NCBI GenBank assembly: GCA_031459765.1
Contig: JAVKHY010000009.1
Span: 1-64,000, forward strand
Length of the DNA stretch: 64,000 nucleotides
From: Armatimonadota bacterium
GTDB taxonomy: Bacteria; Sysuimicrobiota; Sysuimicrobiia; Sysuimicrobiales; Kaftiobacteriaceae
Direction: 5' to 3'
In this document: positions 27,103-35,463 of the stretch, piece after piece
How the letters are laid out: each line of letters begins with the position of its first letter
How positions within the stretch are numbered: position 1 is the first letter of the stretch
Translations under genes and position numbers: made by a program
Notes under the pieces: model-generated
What the model was told of the DNA's origin: nothing
Databases searched by the model: none
Seen by the model: the letters and a program-made list of their open reading frames with translations, nothing else

Positions 27103-28236
27103 TTACTTGACTCCGGCCTTGATCGCCGTCCAGTTGATCGGCTCCAGGCGCGGATTGGGATAGTATTCCCGCGCGTTGCCCTTCCACACCGTGCGGGGCC
27201 GGATGTCGAAGATCTGCGGCACTTTGTCCTTCTGCCCCAGGGCCAGCAGCACGGCAAACTTCGTGCCGTACCAGCCCCACTCGGGGAAGCCGTGCCATGT
27301 CTCGGCCATCAGACGCCCCTCGACGATGCGCTCGACGGACTCGGGGGTCACGTCATTGGTGAAGATCTTCACCTCGGTGCGCTTCGCCGCTTCGGCGGCC
27401 AGCATGGCCCCCAGGCCCATCTCGTTGCTGGCCGCCCAGATGGCGTCCAGCGTCCCTTTGGGGTTGCGGGTCAGGAAGTCTTCCGCCGCCTTGCGGCCCT
27501 TCTCGCGGTTCCAGTCCGCCGGCAGCATCCCGACGACCTTGATGCCGGGGAAGGGATCGACGATCTTGTGGAACCCGTTGACGCGGGCGGTGGAGAAGAA
27601 CCCGCCCGCGATGCCCTCGATGATCGCCACGCGGGCCCTGATGTTGGCCGTCTTGGGGTCCACCGTCTTGTAGAGGTTCTGCCACCAGGCCAGGTCCAGG
27701 TAGGTGCCGGGCTTGACATCCACCTTGGGACCGGTTCCCAGCACGCCGGGACCGCCGAAGTAATCGAGCAGGGCGTAGGCGGAGATCATCCCGGCCACGG
27801 TGTTGTCGAACCCGATGTAGGACGCCACGTTCACGCCCTTAATCGGTTCCAGCAGGTTGACGATGATCACCGGGATCCCGGCGGCGTTGGCCTTCCTGAT
27901 CGCCGGGATGACCACCTCGACCTCGATCGGGGAGATGGCGATGACACTGACCTTGCGCTGAATGTAGTCTTCGATAATCGCGACCTGGTCCGCAAAGGCC
28001 ACATGGGTCGCGGGGGATCGGCTGATGACCTCCACGTCAATCCCGTTCTTCCTGGCGTCGGCGGCGGCTTTCTCGAAGAAGTCGGTGGCGGTCTTGAACA
28101 CGCCGGTGATGTCGGGAGGCGTCCAGCCGATAACCACCTTGGGCAGCTTGGGGGCCGCTGTGCCCCACAGGCTGAGTGTCAGGAGCATCGCCACGCTCAA
28201 CGCTGCGACGCGCCATAGCAGACCACCGCGACTCAT
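27103..28236 (-). CDS. Ribose-type sugar-binding protein (system 1)
   Basis: A 377-residue secreted binding protein. The N-terminus MSRGGLLWRVAALSVAMLLT is a Sec signal peptide with a cleavage region near WGTAAP. The mature protein has the type I fold: an opening strand VVIGWTPPDITGVF, VIAISPIEVEVVIPAIRKA, IPVIIVNLL and DAIWAASNEMGLGAMLA. ATG 28236 is the start that opens on the signal peptide. It feeds the permease and ATPase downstream. The candidate GntR operator lies about 110 bp upstream. Confidence 0.9.
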   Translation of the reverse strand: MSRGGLLWRVAALSVAMLLTLSLWGTAAPKLPKVVIGWTPPDITGVFKTATDFFEKAAADARKNGIDVEVISRSPATHVAFADQVAIIEDYIQRKVSVIAISPIEVEVVIPAIRKANAAGIPVIIVNLLEPIKGVNVASYIGFDNTVAGMISAYALLDYFGGPGVLGTGPKVDVKPGTYLDLAWWQNLYKTVDPKTANIRARVAIIEGIAGGFFSTARVNGFHKIVDPFPGIKVVGMLPADWNREKGRKAAEDFLTRNPKGTLDAIWAASNEMGLGAMLAAEAAKRTEVKIFTNDVTPESVERIVEGRLMAETWHGFPEWGWYGTKFAVLLALGQKDKVPQIFDIRPRTVWKGNAREYYPNPRLEPINWTAIKAGVK

Positions 28237-28347
28237 TCCCTCCCCCCTCTCTTCCGGTCGGCGGGATACCGGCATCGACGGGTAGATGTCCACCTCCCCT
28301 CCCATGCGAACGTCGCGTACGCTTCGGTATCCGGCGACGCGGAGTGA

Positions 28348-28377
28348 ATGTCCGGACGTCTTGTCATCCGTCCGGCA
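28348..28377. promoter_or_regulatory. Candidate GntR operator, copy 1
   Basis: A 7-bp perfect inverted repeat, CCGGACG (28352-28358) and CGTCCGG (28369-28375), separated by 10 bp. The 30-bp block around it matches 34651-34680 at 27 of 30 positions. Both copies lie upstream of ribose-type binding-protein genes in the same orientation. The gap 28237-28483 otherwise holds the leader and promoter of the binding-protein gene. The linked GntR gene (22949-23719) is the natural candidate to bind here. Confidence 0.65.
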
Positions 28378-28483
28378 CCTTCAAGTCTAGCCAGGCCTCC
28401 GGGGACGGAGTAGGCGAACAAATGTTTGACATCGGATTCTTCATCTGTTCCTCAGTCCTGGCCCGGTGAGTGGGCGTGCCAGT

Positions 28484-29551
28484 TCAGGCTTGCACCGTCC
28501 CATCCCGGCCGATGCGGCCGACGCCGGTGCCCTCATAGGCCACCGCCACCAGATCCGTCTCCACCACCTGTCCCGGCTGCAGGATCAGGGCCGAGCCGTT
28601 GTCCAGGGCGGCCTGAATGCCTGCCGGCGGATAGCTGGTGAACGGCTCCAGGGCACAGTTGTAGGTCCGACCGTACCAGGGGTAGTCGGTGTGGCCGCCG
28701 TAGACCTGCCACATCCAGAGATACTTGAAGAGGCTCGCATCCCAGGCCATGCCAAACCCCACCGCGGTCCTCCGGTTCGTGAGGCCGTACCACCCTTCGG
28801 CCAGCTCCTTGAAGAAGACGACATCGATGGACCGCGTCTGGGGCGGCCGCACGCGGGTAATGTCCTCCAACGCTCCGCTGCGGCGATTTCGGACCATCGG
28901 GAAGTCGTAGCCGTCCCCCGGCTCCCACAGACCGTTGGGGTGGATGGCCATGACCTCCACCTTGCGCGCCGGGGTCTGGACGAAGCAGTCCTCATCCAAG
29001 AAGGGCGGACCGACCGCCGGATGGTGACCCCACATCACCGCAAACTCGCCCACCGACTCGTTCACCACGCGCTCGTGGATGAACAGTGCCGCCTTCTGGG
29101 CCTGCAGCGCCATCGTGCGCTCCAGGGTCAGTGGGGAGCGGTAGCAGCGCACCCACGTCCGCAGCGCCACACGCTCCGGCGTGTCCTCGACAATCGCCGC
29201 CTCGAAGGGCAGGAGCGAGATCTCACCGTGCAGGCCCTGCCAGGCGCCCTGGTAGGGGGTTCTGGCCCAGCCCGCCGAAGGAAAGACCTCCTGCCAGCCG
29301 CCGTAGTAGTAGTCGTGGAAGGCGCCCTCGGGCTGGGCGCTGGTGGCGACGAAGGGCCGCTGCATCGGAATCGGTGACTGCCACATGAAATCGAGATCTC
29401 GCGGCTTGTAGGTGAACTCGAAGATGTCGGCCCCCTTGTCCAGGAGGATCCCCACGCGCAGGACCTGGTTCTCCAGGAACGCGACGCGCATTCCCCGGTA
29501 GGTGTAGTCCAGGGAGATCCGGCACCCCTGTTTCCGTCCCCAGGTGTACAT
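28484..29551 (-). CDS. Aldose 1-epimerase-like protein (DUF4432 style)
   Basis: A 355-residue beta-sandwich-type protein of the galactose mutarotase superfamily. GADIFEFTYKPRDLDFMW resembles the region after the first epimerase strands, VMWGHHPAVGPPFLDED carries the conserved His-His with acidic residues, and ALEPFTSYP near the C-terminus matches the conserved Glu region. It probably interconverts anomers of the imported sugar or binds it. It is placed 37 nt after the system 2 permease and before the system 1 binding-protein promoter, tying the two importer sets together. Confidence 0.78.
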   Translation of the reverse strand: MYTWGRKQGCRISLDYTYRGMRVAFLENQVLRVGILLDKGADIFEFTYKPRDLDFMWQSPIPMQRPFVATSAQPEGAFHDYYYGGWQEVFPSAGWARTPYQGAWQGLHGEISLLPFEAAIVEDTPERVALRTWVRCYRSPLTLERTMALQAQKAALFIHERVVNESVGEFAVMWGHHPAVGPPFLDEDCFVQTPARKVEVMAIHPNGLWEPGDGYDFPMVRNRRSGALEDITRVRPPQTRSIDVVFFKELAEGWYGLTNRRTAVGFGMAWDASLFKYLWMWQVYGGHTDYPWYGRTYNCALEPFTSYPPAGIQAALDNGSALILQPGQVVETDLVAVAYEGTGVGRIGRDGTVQA

Positions 29552-29588
29552 CCTGTTCGCCTCCTCCGCGGTTGCCGCATCGCGCGGC

Positions 29589-30566
29589 TTACTTCACGAC
29601 CCTCACCCGTCTCCAGTCGATCGTGGCCACGCTCATCCCCAGAGCGATGAGGCCGAAGGTCACCATCTGAATATCGCGGCCCAGGGCAAGCATGAGCATC
29701 CCCGCCTGCATCCAGGTGATGATGATCGTCCCGATCAGCGTCCGGTGCGGCCCCCCCATGCCCCCGGTCAGGGCGGTGCCCCCCGCCACGACGCTGGCGA
29801 AGAGCGGGATGGGCATGTCGGCCCCAATCTGCATCGAGCCGCCCCCGAGCTGCGCCATGTACAAAACTCCGGCCAGCCCGGCGAGACAGCTGCTCAGCAT
29901 GAACACCTGGATGCGCTGCCTGGGCACATCGATCCCGGAGAGCCCGGCGGCGACGGGGTTCCCCCCGATGGCATAGACGCGCCGGCCGAAGGGGGTGAGC
30001 AGGGCCAGGAAGGTGCTGAGGACCCACACGCCCAGGGCCCAGTAGAAGATCGCCGGCAGCCCCGCGAAAAAGGTCGTGGCCAGGGCGCGGAAGGTCTCGT
30101 CCCGCACGATGTGCAGGAAGCCGCGGGAGAGAAAGAGCCCGATCCCCTCCAGCACTACGGACACGCCCAGCGTGGCCATGAACGAGGGCACATTGTAGCG
30201 GGCGAAGAGCACCCCGTTGACGAAACCCGACACCGCGCTCACGAGCAGGGCCAGCGGGACGACCCACAGCCCGAGACGGTCCAGGTACAGGGCACAGATC
30301 AGCGCGGCGAGCTTCAGGACGCTGACCACGGAGAAGTCGAAGGACCCCATGACGATGACGAAGGTCAGCCCGCAGGCGGCAATCAGGAAGTAGGACATGG
30401 CGTAGACGCAGGTCAGGAATCCCTGATAGGTCAGAAAGGAGGGGTTGATCGCCTGGAAGGCGACGATCGTCAGGATGGCCGCCCCGATCGGCCCGATGGT
30501 GGTCATCCGGTGGCGAAACCGCTCCCGGGAGGACGTCAGGCTGGCCACGGCGCCCGTGCTCCTCAC
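29589..30566 (-). CDS. Ribose-type sugar ABC transporter permease (system 2, second permease)
   Basis: A 325-residue RbsC-like membrane protein. ACGLTFVIVMGSFDFSVVSVLKLA is the conserved helix region, with GSFDFSV in place of the more usual GIDLSVG. AIGGNPVAAGLSGIDVPRQRI is the cytoplasmic coupling loop. The start is GTG 30566, overlapping the first permease stop (GTGA). With the preceding gene it should form a heterodimeric channel, unlike system 1, which has a single permease. Confidence 0.88.
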   Translation of the reverse strand: MRSTGAVASLTSSRERFRHRMTTIGPIGAAILTIVAFQAINPSFLTYQGFLTCVYAMSYFLIAACGLTFVIVMGSFDFSVVSVLKLAALICALYLDRLGLWVVPLALLVSAVSGFVNGVLFARYNVPSFMATLGVSVVLEGIGLFLSRGFLHIVRDETFRALATTFFAGLPAIFYWALGVWVLSTFLALLTPFGRRVYAIGGNPVAAGLSGIDVPRQRIQVFMLSSCLAGLAGVLYMAQLGGGSMQIGADMPIPLFASVVAGGTALTGGMGGPHRTLIGTIIITWMQAGMLMLALGRDIQMVTFGLIALGMSVATIDWRRVRVVK

Positions 30567-31507
30567 GTCACCGTGACCCCCCGCAGCCCGCGGCTGCCGA
30601 CGACAATAGAAATGATCAGCAGGAGTCCCAGGAGGAGCTGCACGAGCTCCGGGCGCAGCAGGGAGAGGATCAGACCGCGATCGACGACGGCAAAGGTCAG
30701 CGCCCCGAGGATCGTCCGCTGGGGCCCGCCGCTCCCGCCGACCAGCGGGGTCCCCCCCAGGACGATCGCCACGAGCGGCCAGACCACGTTGTTCAGGTTG
30801 AGCTCCACCGGCGTGGCGCCGCCGAGGTGCTGGAAGAGAATCATCGCCCCGAACCCTGTGAAGGCGCCGCTCAAGGTGAACCCCAGAATCTTGTAGCGAT
30901 CGACGTCCACGCCGGCCAGGCGCGCCCCTTCTTCGTTGGACCCGATCGCGTAGAGGTAGATGCCCACCTTCGTGCGTGTCATGATGAAGACCGCCGCGAC
31001 GATGAGCGGAATCGCCCAGAGCAGCGGCGTAGGCACCAGCGGGATGAGCGGCGCCGTGATGAACTCATAGCCCCGGACCGACCGCGGATACCCTCCGGAA
31101 AGCCTCGCCGTCAGGCCCCAGTAGGTCACCAGCAGGCTCAGGGTGAGGATGAAGGAGGGCACCTTGGCCTTCACCTGAATCACGCCGACGATGAACCCGC
31201 TGGTCAGCCCCAGAAGCAGGATCACCAGGATCGCGGCCGCGCCCAGGACGGGCTTCAGGAGCCACACCAGCACGCCCCCCAGCATCCAGATCCCGACATA
31301 GGTGAGGTCCAGGGCGCCGGTGACGACCATGAGGGACGGGCCGAGGGCGAACAGCATGAGCGTGACAAACTGCCTGAGGATGGTGGAGATGTTCAGCCCG
31401 CTCAGGAACCGGTCCGGATAGAGGAGGGAAAAGACCAGCACGAAACCCACCAGGGCCAGCACAGCCGGCAGATTGCTCGGGGCGCGGCCGCCGCGCCGGA
31501 CCGTCAG
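30563..31507 (-). CDS. Ribose-type sugar ABC transporter permease (system 2, first permease)
   Basis: A roughly 314-residue RbsC-like permease. The first membrane segment is LPAVLALVGFVLVFSLLYP, MVVTGALDLTYVGIWMLGG is the conserved region and AIGSNEEGARLAGVDVDRYKI the coupling loop. No ATG is available near the expected N-terminus. A CTG at 31507 overlaps the ATPase stop as CTGA, copying the ATGA/GTGA overlaps seen across this locus, and gives a normal N-terminus LTVRRGGRAPSNLPAVL. Alternatives are GTG 31612, deep inside the ATPase gene, or GTG 31462, which would trim the first helix. The start is therefore uncertain, the gene is not. Confidence 0.85.
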   Translation of the reverse strand: MTVRRGGRAPSNLPAVLALVGFVLVFSLLYPDRFLSGLNISTILRQFVTLMLFALGPSLMVVTGALDLTYVGIWMLGGVLVWLLKPVLGAAAILVILLLGLTSGFIVGVIQVKAKVPSFILTLSLLVTYWGLTARLSGGYPRSVRGYEFITAPLIPLVPTPLLWAIPLIVAAVFIMTRTKVGIYLYAIGSNEEGARLAGVDVDRYKILGFTLSGAFTGFGAMILFQHLGGATPVELNLNNVVWPLVAIVLGGTPLVGGSGGPQRTILGALTFAVVDRGLILSLLRPELVQLLLGLLLIISIVVGSRGLRGVTVT

Positions 31508-33060
31508 TGTCCGCCCGCCGGGGGTCTGCGGAGCGTCGTCATCTCCGCGAACTCCCCGGGGGTGAGGGCGCGCTGCACCCGGCCGTCCCTGATCAGGAGG
31601 ATGGTGTCGCACAGCGTGGCGTACTCCTTCGGATCATCACTGACCAGCAGCATCGCCGTGCCCTGCCTCTTCATCTCCCCGAAGATCTCGTAGATATCGG
31701 CCCGGGCCCCCACGTCGATGCCGATGGTCGGATCCTCGAGCAGGAGGATCTCAGGGCTCCGCTCCAGCCACTTCCCCACGGACACCTTCTGCTTGCTCCC
31801 GCCGCTCAGGGAGTAGCAATCCGTGTTCACGCTGGGGGTCCTGATGCGGAGCTTCCGGACGACCCTTTCGGCCATCGCCCGCTCGGCCTGGAGACGGATC
31901 ACAGGCAGACGCTTCCCGACGATCCTGGCGATGTTCAAAATGGAAATATTCTGCGCCACCGGCCAGTTAAGAAACAGCTCCTTCCCGGTCTCCCCGGAGA
32001 AGTACCCCACCCCCCGTGCCAGGCGCAGGTGGGGCGGTTCGTCAGCCCTGACCCGCCGGCCCTTGATGGTGAGGGATCCCGCGTCGAAGGGGGACAACCC
32101 GGCAATGGTGGCCACGATCTCGCTCTTGCCCGATCCCGCCGGTCCGAAGAGGCCCAGGCACTCGCCCCGGCGCAGGGCGAAGGAGACGTCGTAGTAGGCT
32201 CCGCGTTTCGTCAGCCCCTCGGCGGCCAGGACGACGGCCTCGTCCACGACGCGCCGTGCCCCCCAGGCCGGGGCGAACTCGGCGGCCTCCCGGCCGACGA
32301 TGGCCCGGAACAACTCCTCCTCGGTGATCTTCTCTTCGGACAGATCGAAGTGGGCGACCAGCCGGCCGTCCCGTAGCACATAGACTCTGTCCGCAAACTC
32401 CATCACCTCGGGAATGACGTGCGAGACAAAGATGAAGGAGGCCGTGCTCTTCATCGCCAGGAGGTCGCGGAAGAGTTCCCGGCGCTCCTCCAGCGTGAGG
32501 GGCGCTGTGGGCTCGTCGAGAATAATCACCGGCGGCACGGTGAGATCGTTGCAGGCCAGTCGCACGCTCAGCATCGCCCTCGCGATCTCGACCATCTTCT
32601 GGGTGGAGGCCGGGAGTTCGTACATCACATCTTCGGCCGTGCAGGGGACGTGCAGCTCGTCCAGCATCGCCTGCGCCTGCCGCTTCATCGCCTCGAGCCG
32701 CAGTCCCGTCAGGGCCGTGTAGCGGTCCTCCTGGCCGAGGAGGAGAAACTGGTAGACCGGCAACAGGGGAATGACGCCCTTTTCCTGATAGACGATGGAA
32801 ATTCCCCGGCGCGCCGCCTCCGTAGGGTTTCGAGGAAAGGGCACGCGGGAGCCCCGATACCACAGCTCTCCCGTGTCAGGGGCGTAGGCCCCGACCAAAA
32901 TCTTCATCAGGGTCGACTTGCCGGCGCCGTTCTCCCCGACCACCCCGACAATCTCACGGGGGCGGACGGCCAGGCCGACGTTCTCCAGGGCGCACACTAC
33001 GGTATCGAAGGTCTTGGAGACACCGGCAACCTCGAGCACCGGCGGCTGCATCGGGATCAC
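31504..33060 (-). CDS. Sugar ABC transporter ATPase with two NBDs (system 2)
   Basis: A 518-residue tandem ATPase. NBD1 has an intact Walker A (GENGAGKST) and Walker B (VIILDEPTAPLT), but its signature is LPASTQKMVEIARAM rather than LSxGQ. NBD2 has Walker A GPAGSGKSE and signature YSLSGGSKQKVSVGKWL, but its Walker B reads ILLLEDPTIGID, with the usual Asp-Glu order swapped. Site 1 (NBD1 Walkers with NBD2 signature) is therefore canonical and site 2 degenerate. GTG 33060 is taken as start, with ATG 33051 as alternative. It drives the two-permease importer downstream. Confidence 0.9.
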   Translation of the reverse strand: MIPMQPPVLEVAGVSKTFDTVVCALENVGLAVRPREIVGVVGENGAGKSTLMKILVGAYAPDTGELWYRGSRVPFPRNPTEAARRGISIVYQEKGVIPLLPVYQFLLLGQEDRYTALTGLRLEAMKRQAQAMLDELHVPCTAEDVMYELPASTQKMVEIARAMLSVRLACNDLTVPPVIILDEPTAPLTLEERRELFRDLLAMKSTASFIFVSHVIPEVMEFADRVYVLRDGRLVAHFDLSEEKITEEELFRAIVGREAAEFAPAWGARRVVDEAVVLAAEGLTKRGAYYDVSFALRRGECLGLFGPAGSGKSEIVATIAGLSPFDAGSLTIKGRRVRADEPPHLRLARGVGYFSGETGKELFLNWPVAQNISILNIARIVGKRLPVIRLQAERAMAERVVRKLRIRTPSVNTDCYSLSGGSKQKVSVGKWLERSPEILLLEDPTIGIDVGARADIYEIFGEMKRQGTAMLLVSDDPKEYATLCDTILLIRDGRVQRALTPGEFAEMTTLRRPPAGGH

Positions 33061-33070
33061 TCGAACTCGG

Positions 33071-33101
33071 GCGGTGGCCGGCGGTCAACGCCGGCCACCG
33101 C
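33071..33101 (-). terminator. Perfect 13-bp hairpin after the system 2 binding-protein gene
   Basis: The arms GCGGTGGCCGGCG (33071-33083) and CGCCGGCCACCGC (33089-33101) pair perfectly around GTCAA. It lies between the binding-protein stop at 33129 and the ATPase start at 33060. It has no U-tract, like the hairpins at 11346 and 27061, and is more likely an mRNA-stabilising or partial-termination element than a full terminator. Confidence 0.72.
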
Positions 33102-33128
33102 GAGAGGATCGGCGGGACCCACCGGCGG

Positions 33129-34568
33129 CTACACCCAGACCGGCTCCGTCTTCAGCTCCGGAGGGAACCCCTTGGCGTATTCCTGCGCCTGTTCCCAGGT
33201 GTCCGCCCAGCGGAAGTCGAGGAAGTGCTTGTGCAGCGCGGCGACATGCTTCTTCAGAGCCTGAATGCTGCCGAACTTCCTGAGCTTGGCCGGGAAGTAA
33301 TAGTCATGCTGCCCCAGATGCGTGCCGCCGCCGGCATGGCGGTCGTAGGCCAGACCGAGCTCCTGGCACTTCGAGAGCGAGAGACGCCGAAAGTCATAGG
33401 GGTAGTTGGGCGTCTTCGCCTTCATCTGCTTGAGAATCTTCTCCAGATTCTCCGCGGTCGGGCCCAGCTTGAAGTTCGGATGGTAAATCAGCCGCGCCCC
33501 CCTGGCCAGCTCCTCGATCTCTCCAGGCCGCCCGTAGCAGTCGATCCGACCGGCCTGCACCATCTCATCCTTCAGCGGATACCAGGCGCCCACACACATG
33601 TCGTAGAGCATGGGGACCATGCGCCCGCCAAAGTAGGGGATGGCAAACCCGGCGGTCACCAGGAAGTTGCCCTTCAGGATGGCCTCCGCCGTGGTCATCT
33701 CCATATCCCGGGAAGCGGTGTAGGGGCCCAGCTTCAGGCCGCGGTCTTCGCACGCCTTCAGGGCGCCCATGGTCTGGGAATCGTTGGCGCCCCACAACGC
33801 CTCGTAGTCGGTCCGGATGGCCAGCGACGCTTCGGCCGCCTTGCGGCCCCCCTCGTAGTTCCACTCCCCGTATTGGTGACCGAGAACCTGCATCTCGGGA
33901 TAGAACTGCCAGGCCTGGAAGACGCCGAGGTTGATATAGACGGTGGAGCAGGTGGCCACCGTCTTGTGCGCCTGATGGTGCAGCAGTTTCCGCTTCCCGT
34001 TCCGCCGCATCTTTTCGAACAGCAGCATCAGGGGGAGGAACGTCTGCTCGTCGGAGAGCGGCGTGTTGTCGACGACCCATCGCGGGCCGAGGTCGCCCGG
34101 GAAGATGTCCCCGGTGTAGCCGAAGTGGGTGGCCATGAACACATTGCGTTCGTTGCAGATCTTGGTCAGCGCGGGCATGATGGCCGCCGAGGGGCAGTTG
34201 TAGATGATCGCCTTGGCCCCGGCGGCGATCATGCTCTCGGTGGTCTGGATCCAGGCCGCATCGGACTCGGCCACCGCGCCGGCGAACTTCAGGCCGAGCT
34301 GCCGGCAGGCCTGCTCGCTGGCCTGGTAGCACATCATCAGGTACTCCTGGGCCAACCCCCAGGTGATGTGCCCGATGGTGAACCGTTCGCCGGGTTTGGC
34401 GTTCTGATACTGGCGGGCGAGTTTGCGCCTCTCGTCAGCAGCCGCGGCGGCTTCCGCCTTTGTCGGTGTCGGGACGAAGGATCGGGCGTAGGTCCCCGCC
34501 CACAGCCCCATGCCGGTCAGTGCCGCGCCGCGAACGAATTCGCGGCGGGTCAACCCGCTTGTGCCCAT
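33129..34568 (-). CDS. Tat-exported sugar-binding protein (system 2)
   Basis: A 479-residue secreted protein. The N-terminus MGTSGLTRREFVRGAALTGMG contains a twin-arginine motif (TRREFV) followed by a hydrophobic stretch, so export in folded form by Tat is expected. The mature part looks like a type I binding protein: RFTIGHITWGLAQEYLMMCY, AKAIIYNCPSAAIMPALTKI and YEALWGANDSQTMGALKAC. It is longer than the usual 320-380 residues; the extra sequence is mainly C-terminal and ends in a charged, aromatic tail. ATG 34568 opens directly on the Tat signal. A candidate GntR operator lies about 85 bp upstream. The ligand is unknown. Confidence 0.85.
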   Translation of the reverse strand: MGTSGLTRREFVRGAALTGMGLWAGTYARSFVPTPTKAEAAAAADERRKLARQYQNAKPGERFTIGHITWGLAQEYLMMCYQASEQACRQLGLKFAGAVAESDAAWIQTTESMIAAGAKAIIYNCPSAAIMPALTKICNERNVFMATHFGYTGDIFPGDLGPRWVVDNTPLSDEQTFLPLMLLFEKMRRNGKRKLLHHQAHKTVATCSTVYINLGVFQAWQFYPEMQVLGHQYGEWNYEGGRKAAEASLAIRTDYEALWGANDSQTMGALKACEDRGLKLGPYTASRDMEMTTAEAILKGNFLVTAGFAIPYFGGRMVPMLYDMCVGAWYPLKDEMVQAGRIDCYGRPGEIEELARGARLIYHPNFKLGPTAENLEKILKQMKAKTPNYPYDFRRLSLSKCQELGLAYDRHAGGGTHLGQHDYYFPAKLRKFGSIQALKKHVAALHKHFLDFRWADTWEQAQEYAKGFPPELKTEPVWV

Positions 34569-34650
34569 CTTCTCCCCCCTCCTCGTCTGGGCGTCGCTCT
34601 GAATCCGCTCATGGGCCACTGGCCGCGCACCGTTTCCCGGCGCGCGGCTA

Positions 34651-34680
34651 ATGTACGGACATCTTGTCATCCGTCCGACA
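34651..34680. promoter_or_regulatory. Candidate GntR operator, copy 2
   Basis: A 30-bp block matching 28348-28377 at 27 of 30 positions, with inverted arms CGGAC (34656-34660) and GTCCG (34673-34677), 12 bp apart. It sits 83 bp before the binding-protein ATG, in the leader of the whole 19-kb run. The same spacing and orientation in both copies support a shared regulator, most simply the GntR protein encoded at 22949-23719. Confidence 0.65.
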
Positions 34681-34878
34681 TCTAGAGTCTAAGAGGGAGA
34701 TACACCGATGGCTATCGGGCGTGGGGCGGATTTCGAACCCGGATCAAACGTTCTGCGCGCCACGCGCGGAAGGTTCGCTGGGCGTCCATCGCACCGTCGG
34801 CTCGGAGCCGCCCCGACCGCGTCGCTTCGGTTCGCCAGGTGGCCGAGGTACGCTCGGCCGTACAGCCGGGCGATCCCT
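34681..34878. other. Intergenic stretch without a recognisable gene
   Basis: Together with 34569-34680 this forms a gap of 310 bp between the binding-protein gene and the DJ-1/PfpI gene. Beyond the operator I see no coding sequence with codon structure like the neighbours and no tRNA. A short tRNA T-arm-like string near 34725-34740 does not extend into a cloverleaf. Confidence 0.5.
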
Positions 34879-35463
34879 TCAGGCCGCCTTGCGATGCTCG
34901 ATCCGGGTGCCGAGTGCCTCCAGGAACCTGGCCAGCCACGCGGGATGGGCCGGCCAGGCCGGGGCGGTGATCAGCATCTCGTCCGCCACCGCCTGATCCA
35001 CCGGCACATCGACCCACGTCGCGCCCGCCAGCTTCACCTCCGGGCCGACGGCGGAGTAGCCGGTGCACCGTCTGCCCCGCAGGACGTCCGCCGCCGCCAG
35101 CACCTGCACGCCGTGGCAGATGGCGGCGATGGGCTTGCCGACTTGCGCGAAGTGCCGGACAATCTCCAGGACCCGCGGCTGCAGGCGGATGTACTCGGGC
35201 GCCCGCCCGCCGGGGATGACCAGGCCGTCATAGTCGGTCTCCCGGATCTCGTCGAAGGTCGCGTTGAGGGTGAAGTTATGGCCGCGCTTTTCGCTGTAGG
35301 TCTGATCCCCTTCGAAGTCGTGCACCGCCGTCCGCACCGCCTCGCCCTGCTTCTTGCCCGGACAGGCGGCGTGGACCGTATGGCCGACCATCTGCAGGGC
35401 CTGGAACGGGACCATCACCTCGTAGTCCTCGACGTAGTCCCCCACGAGCATCAGGATCTTCAT
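34879..35463 (-). CDS. DJ-1/PfpI-family protein
   Basis: A 194-residue member of the DJ-1/PfpI superfamily. [19 protein letters not shown] carries the conserved glutamate near residue 12-15, [13 protein letters not shown] follows, and [14 protein letters not shown] is the nucleophile elbow with Cys followed by His. Family members act as glyoxalase-like deglycases, intracellular peptidases or chaperones, and the activity here is unknown. ATG 35463 shares a base with the stop of the preceding unknown gene, so it is the last gene of the ArsA-pair cluster and is probably co-translated with it. Confidence 0.85.
   Translation of the reverse strand: MKILMLVGDYVEDYEVMVPFQALQMVGHTVHAACPGKKQGEAVRTAVHDFEGDQTYSEKRGHNFTLNATFDEIRETDYDGLVIPGGRAPEYIRLQPRVLEIVRHFAQVGKPIAAICHGVQVLAAADVLRGRRCTGYSAVGPEVKLAGATWVDVPVDQAVADEMLITAPAWPAHPAWLARFLEALGTRIEHRKAA

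Noticed and set aside
34720-34745. tRNA T-arm-like string (TTCGAACCC region)
   Set aside because: No matching acceptor, D or anticodon arms within 90 bp on either strand, so no cloverleaf.
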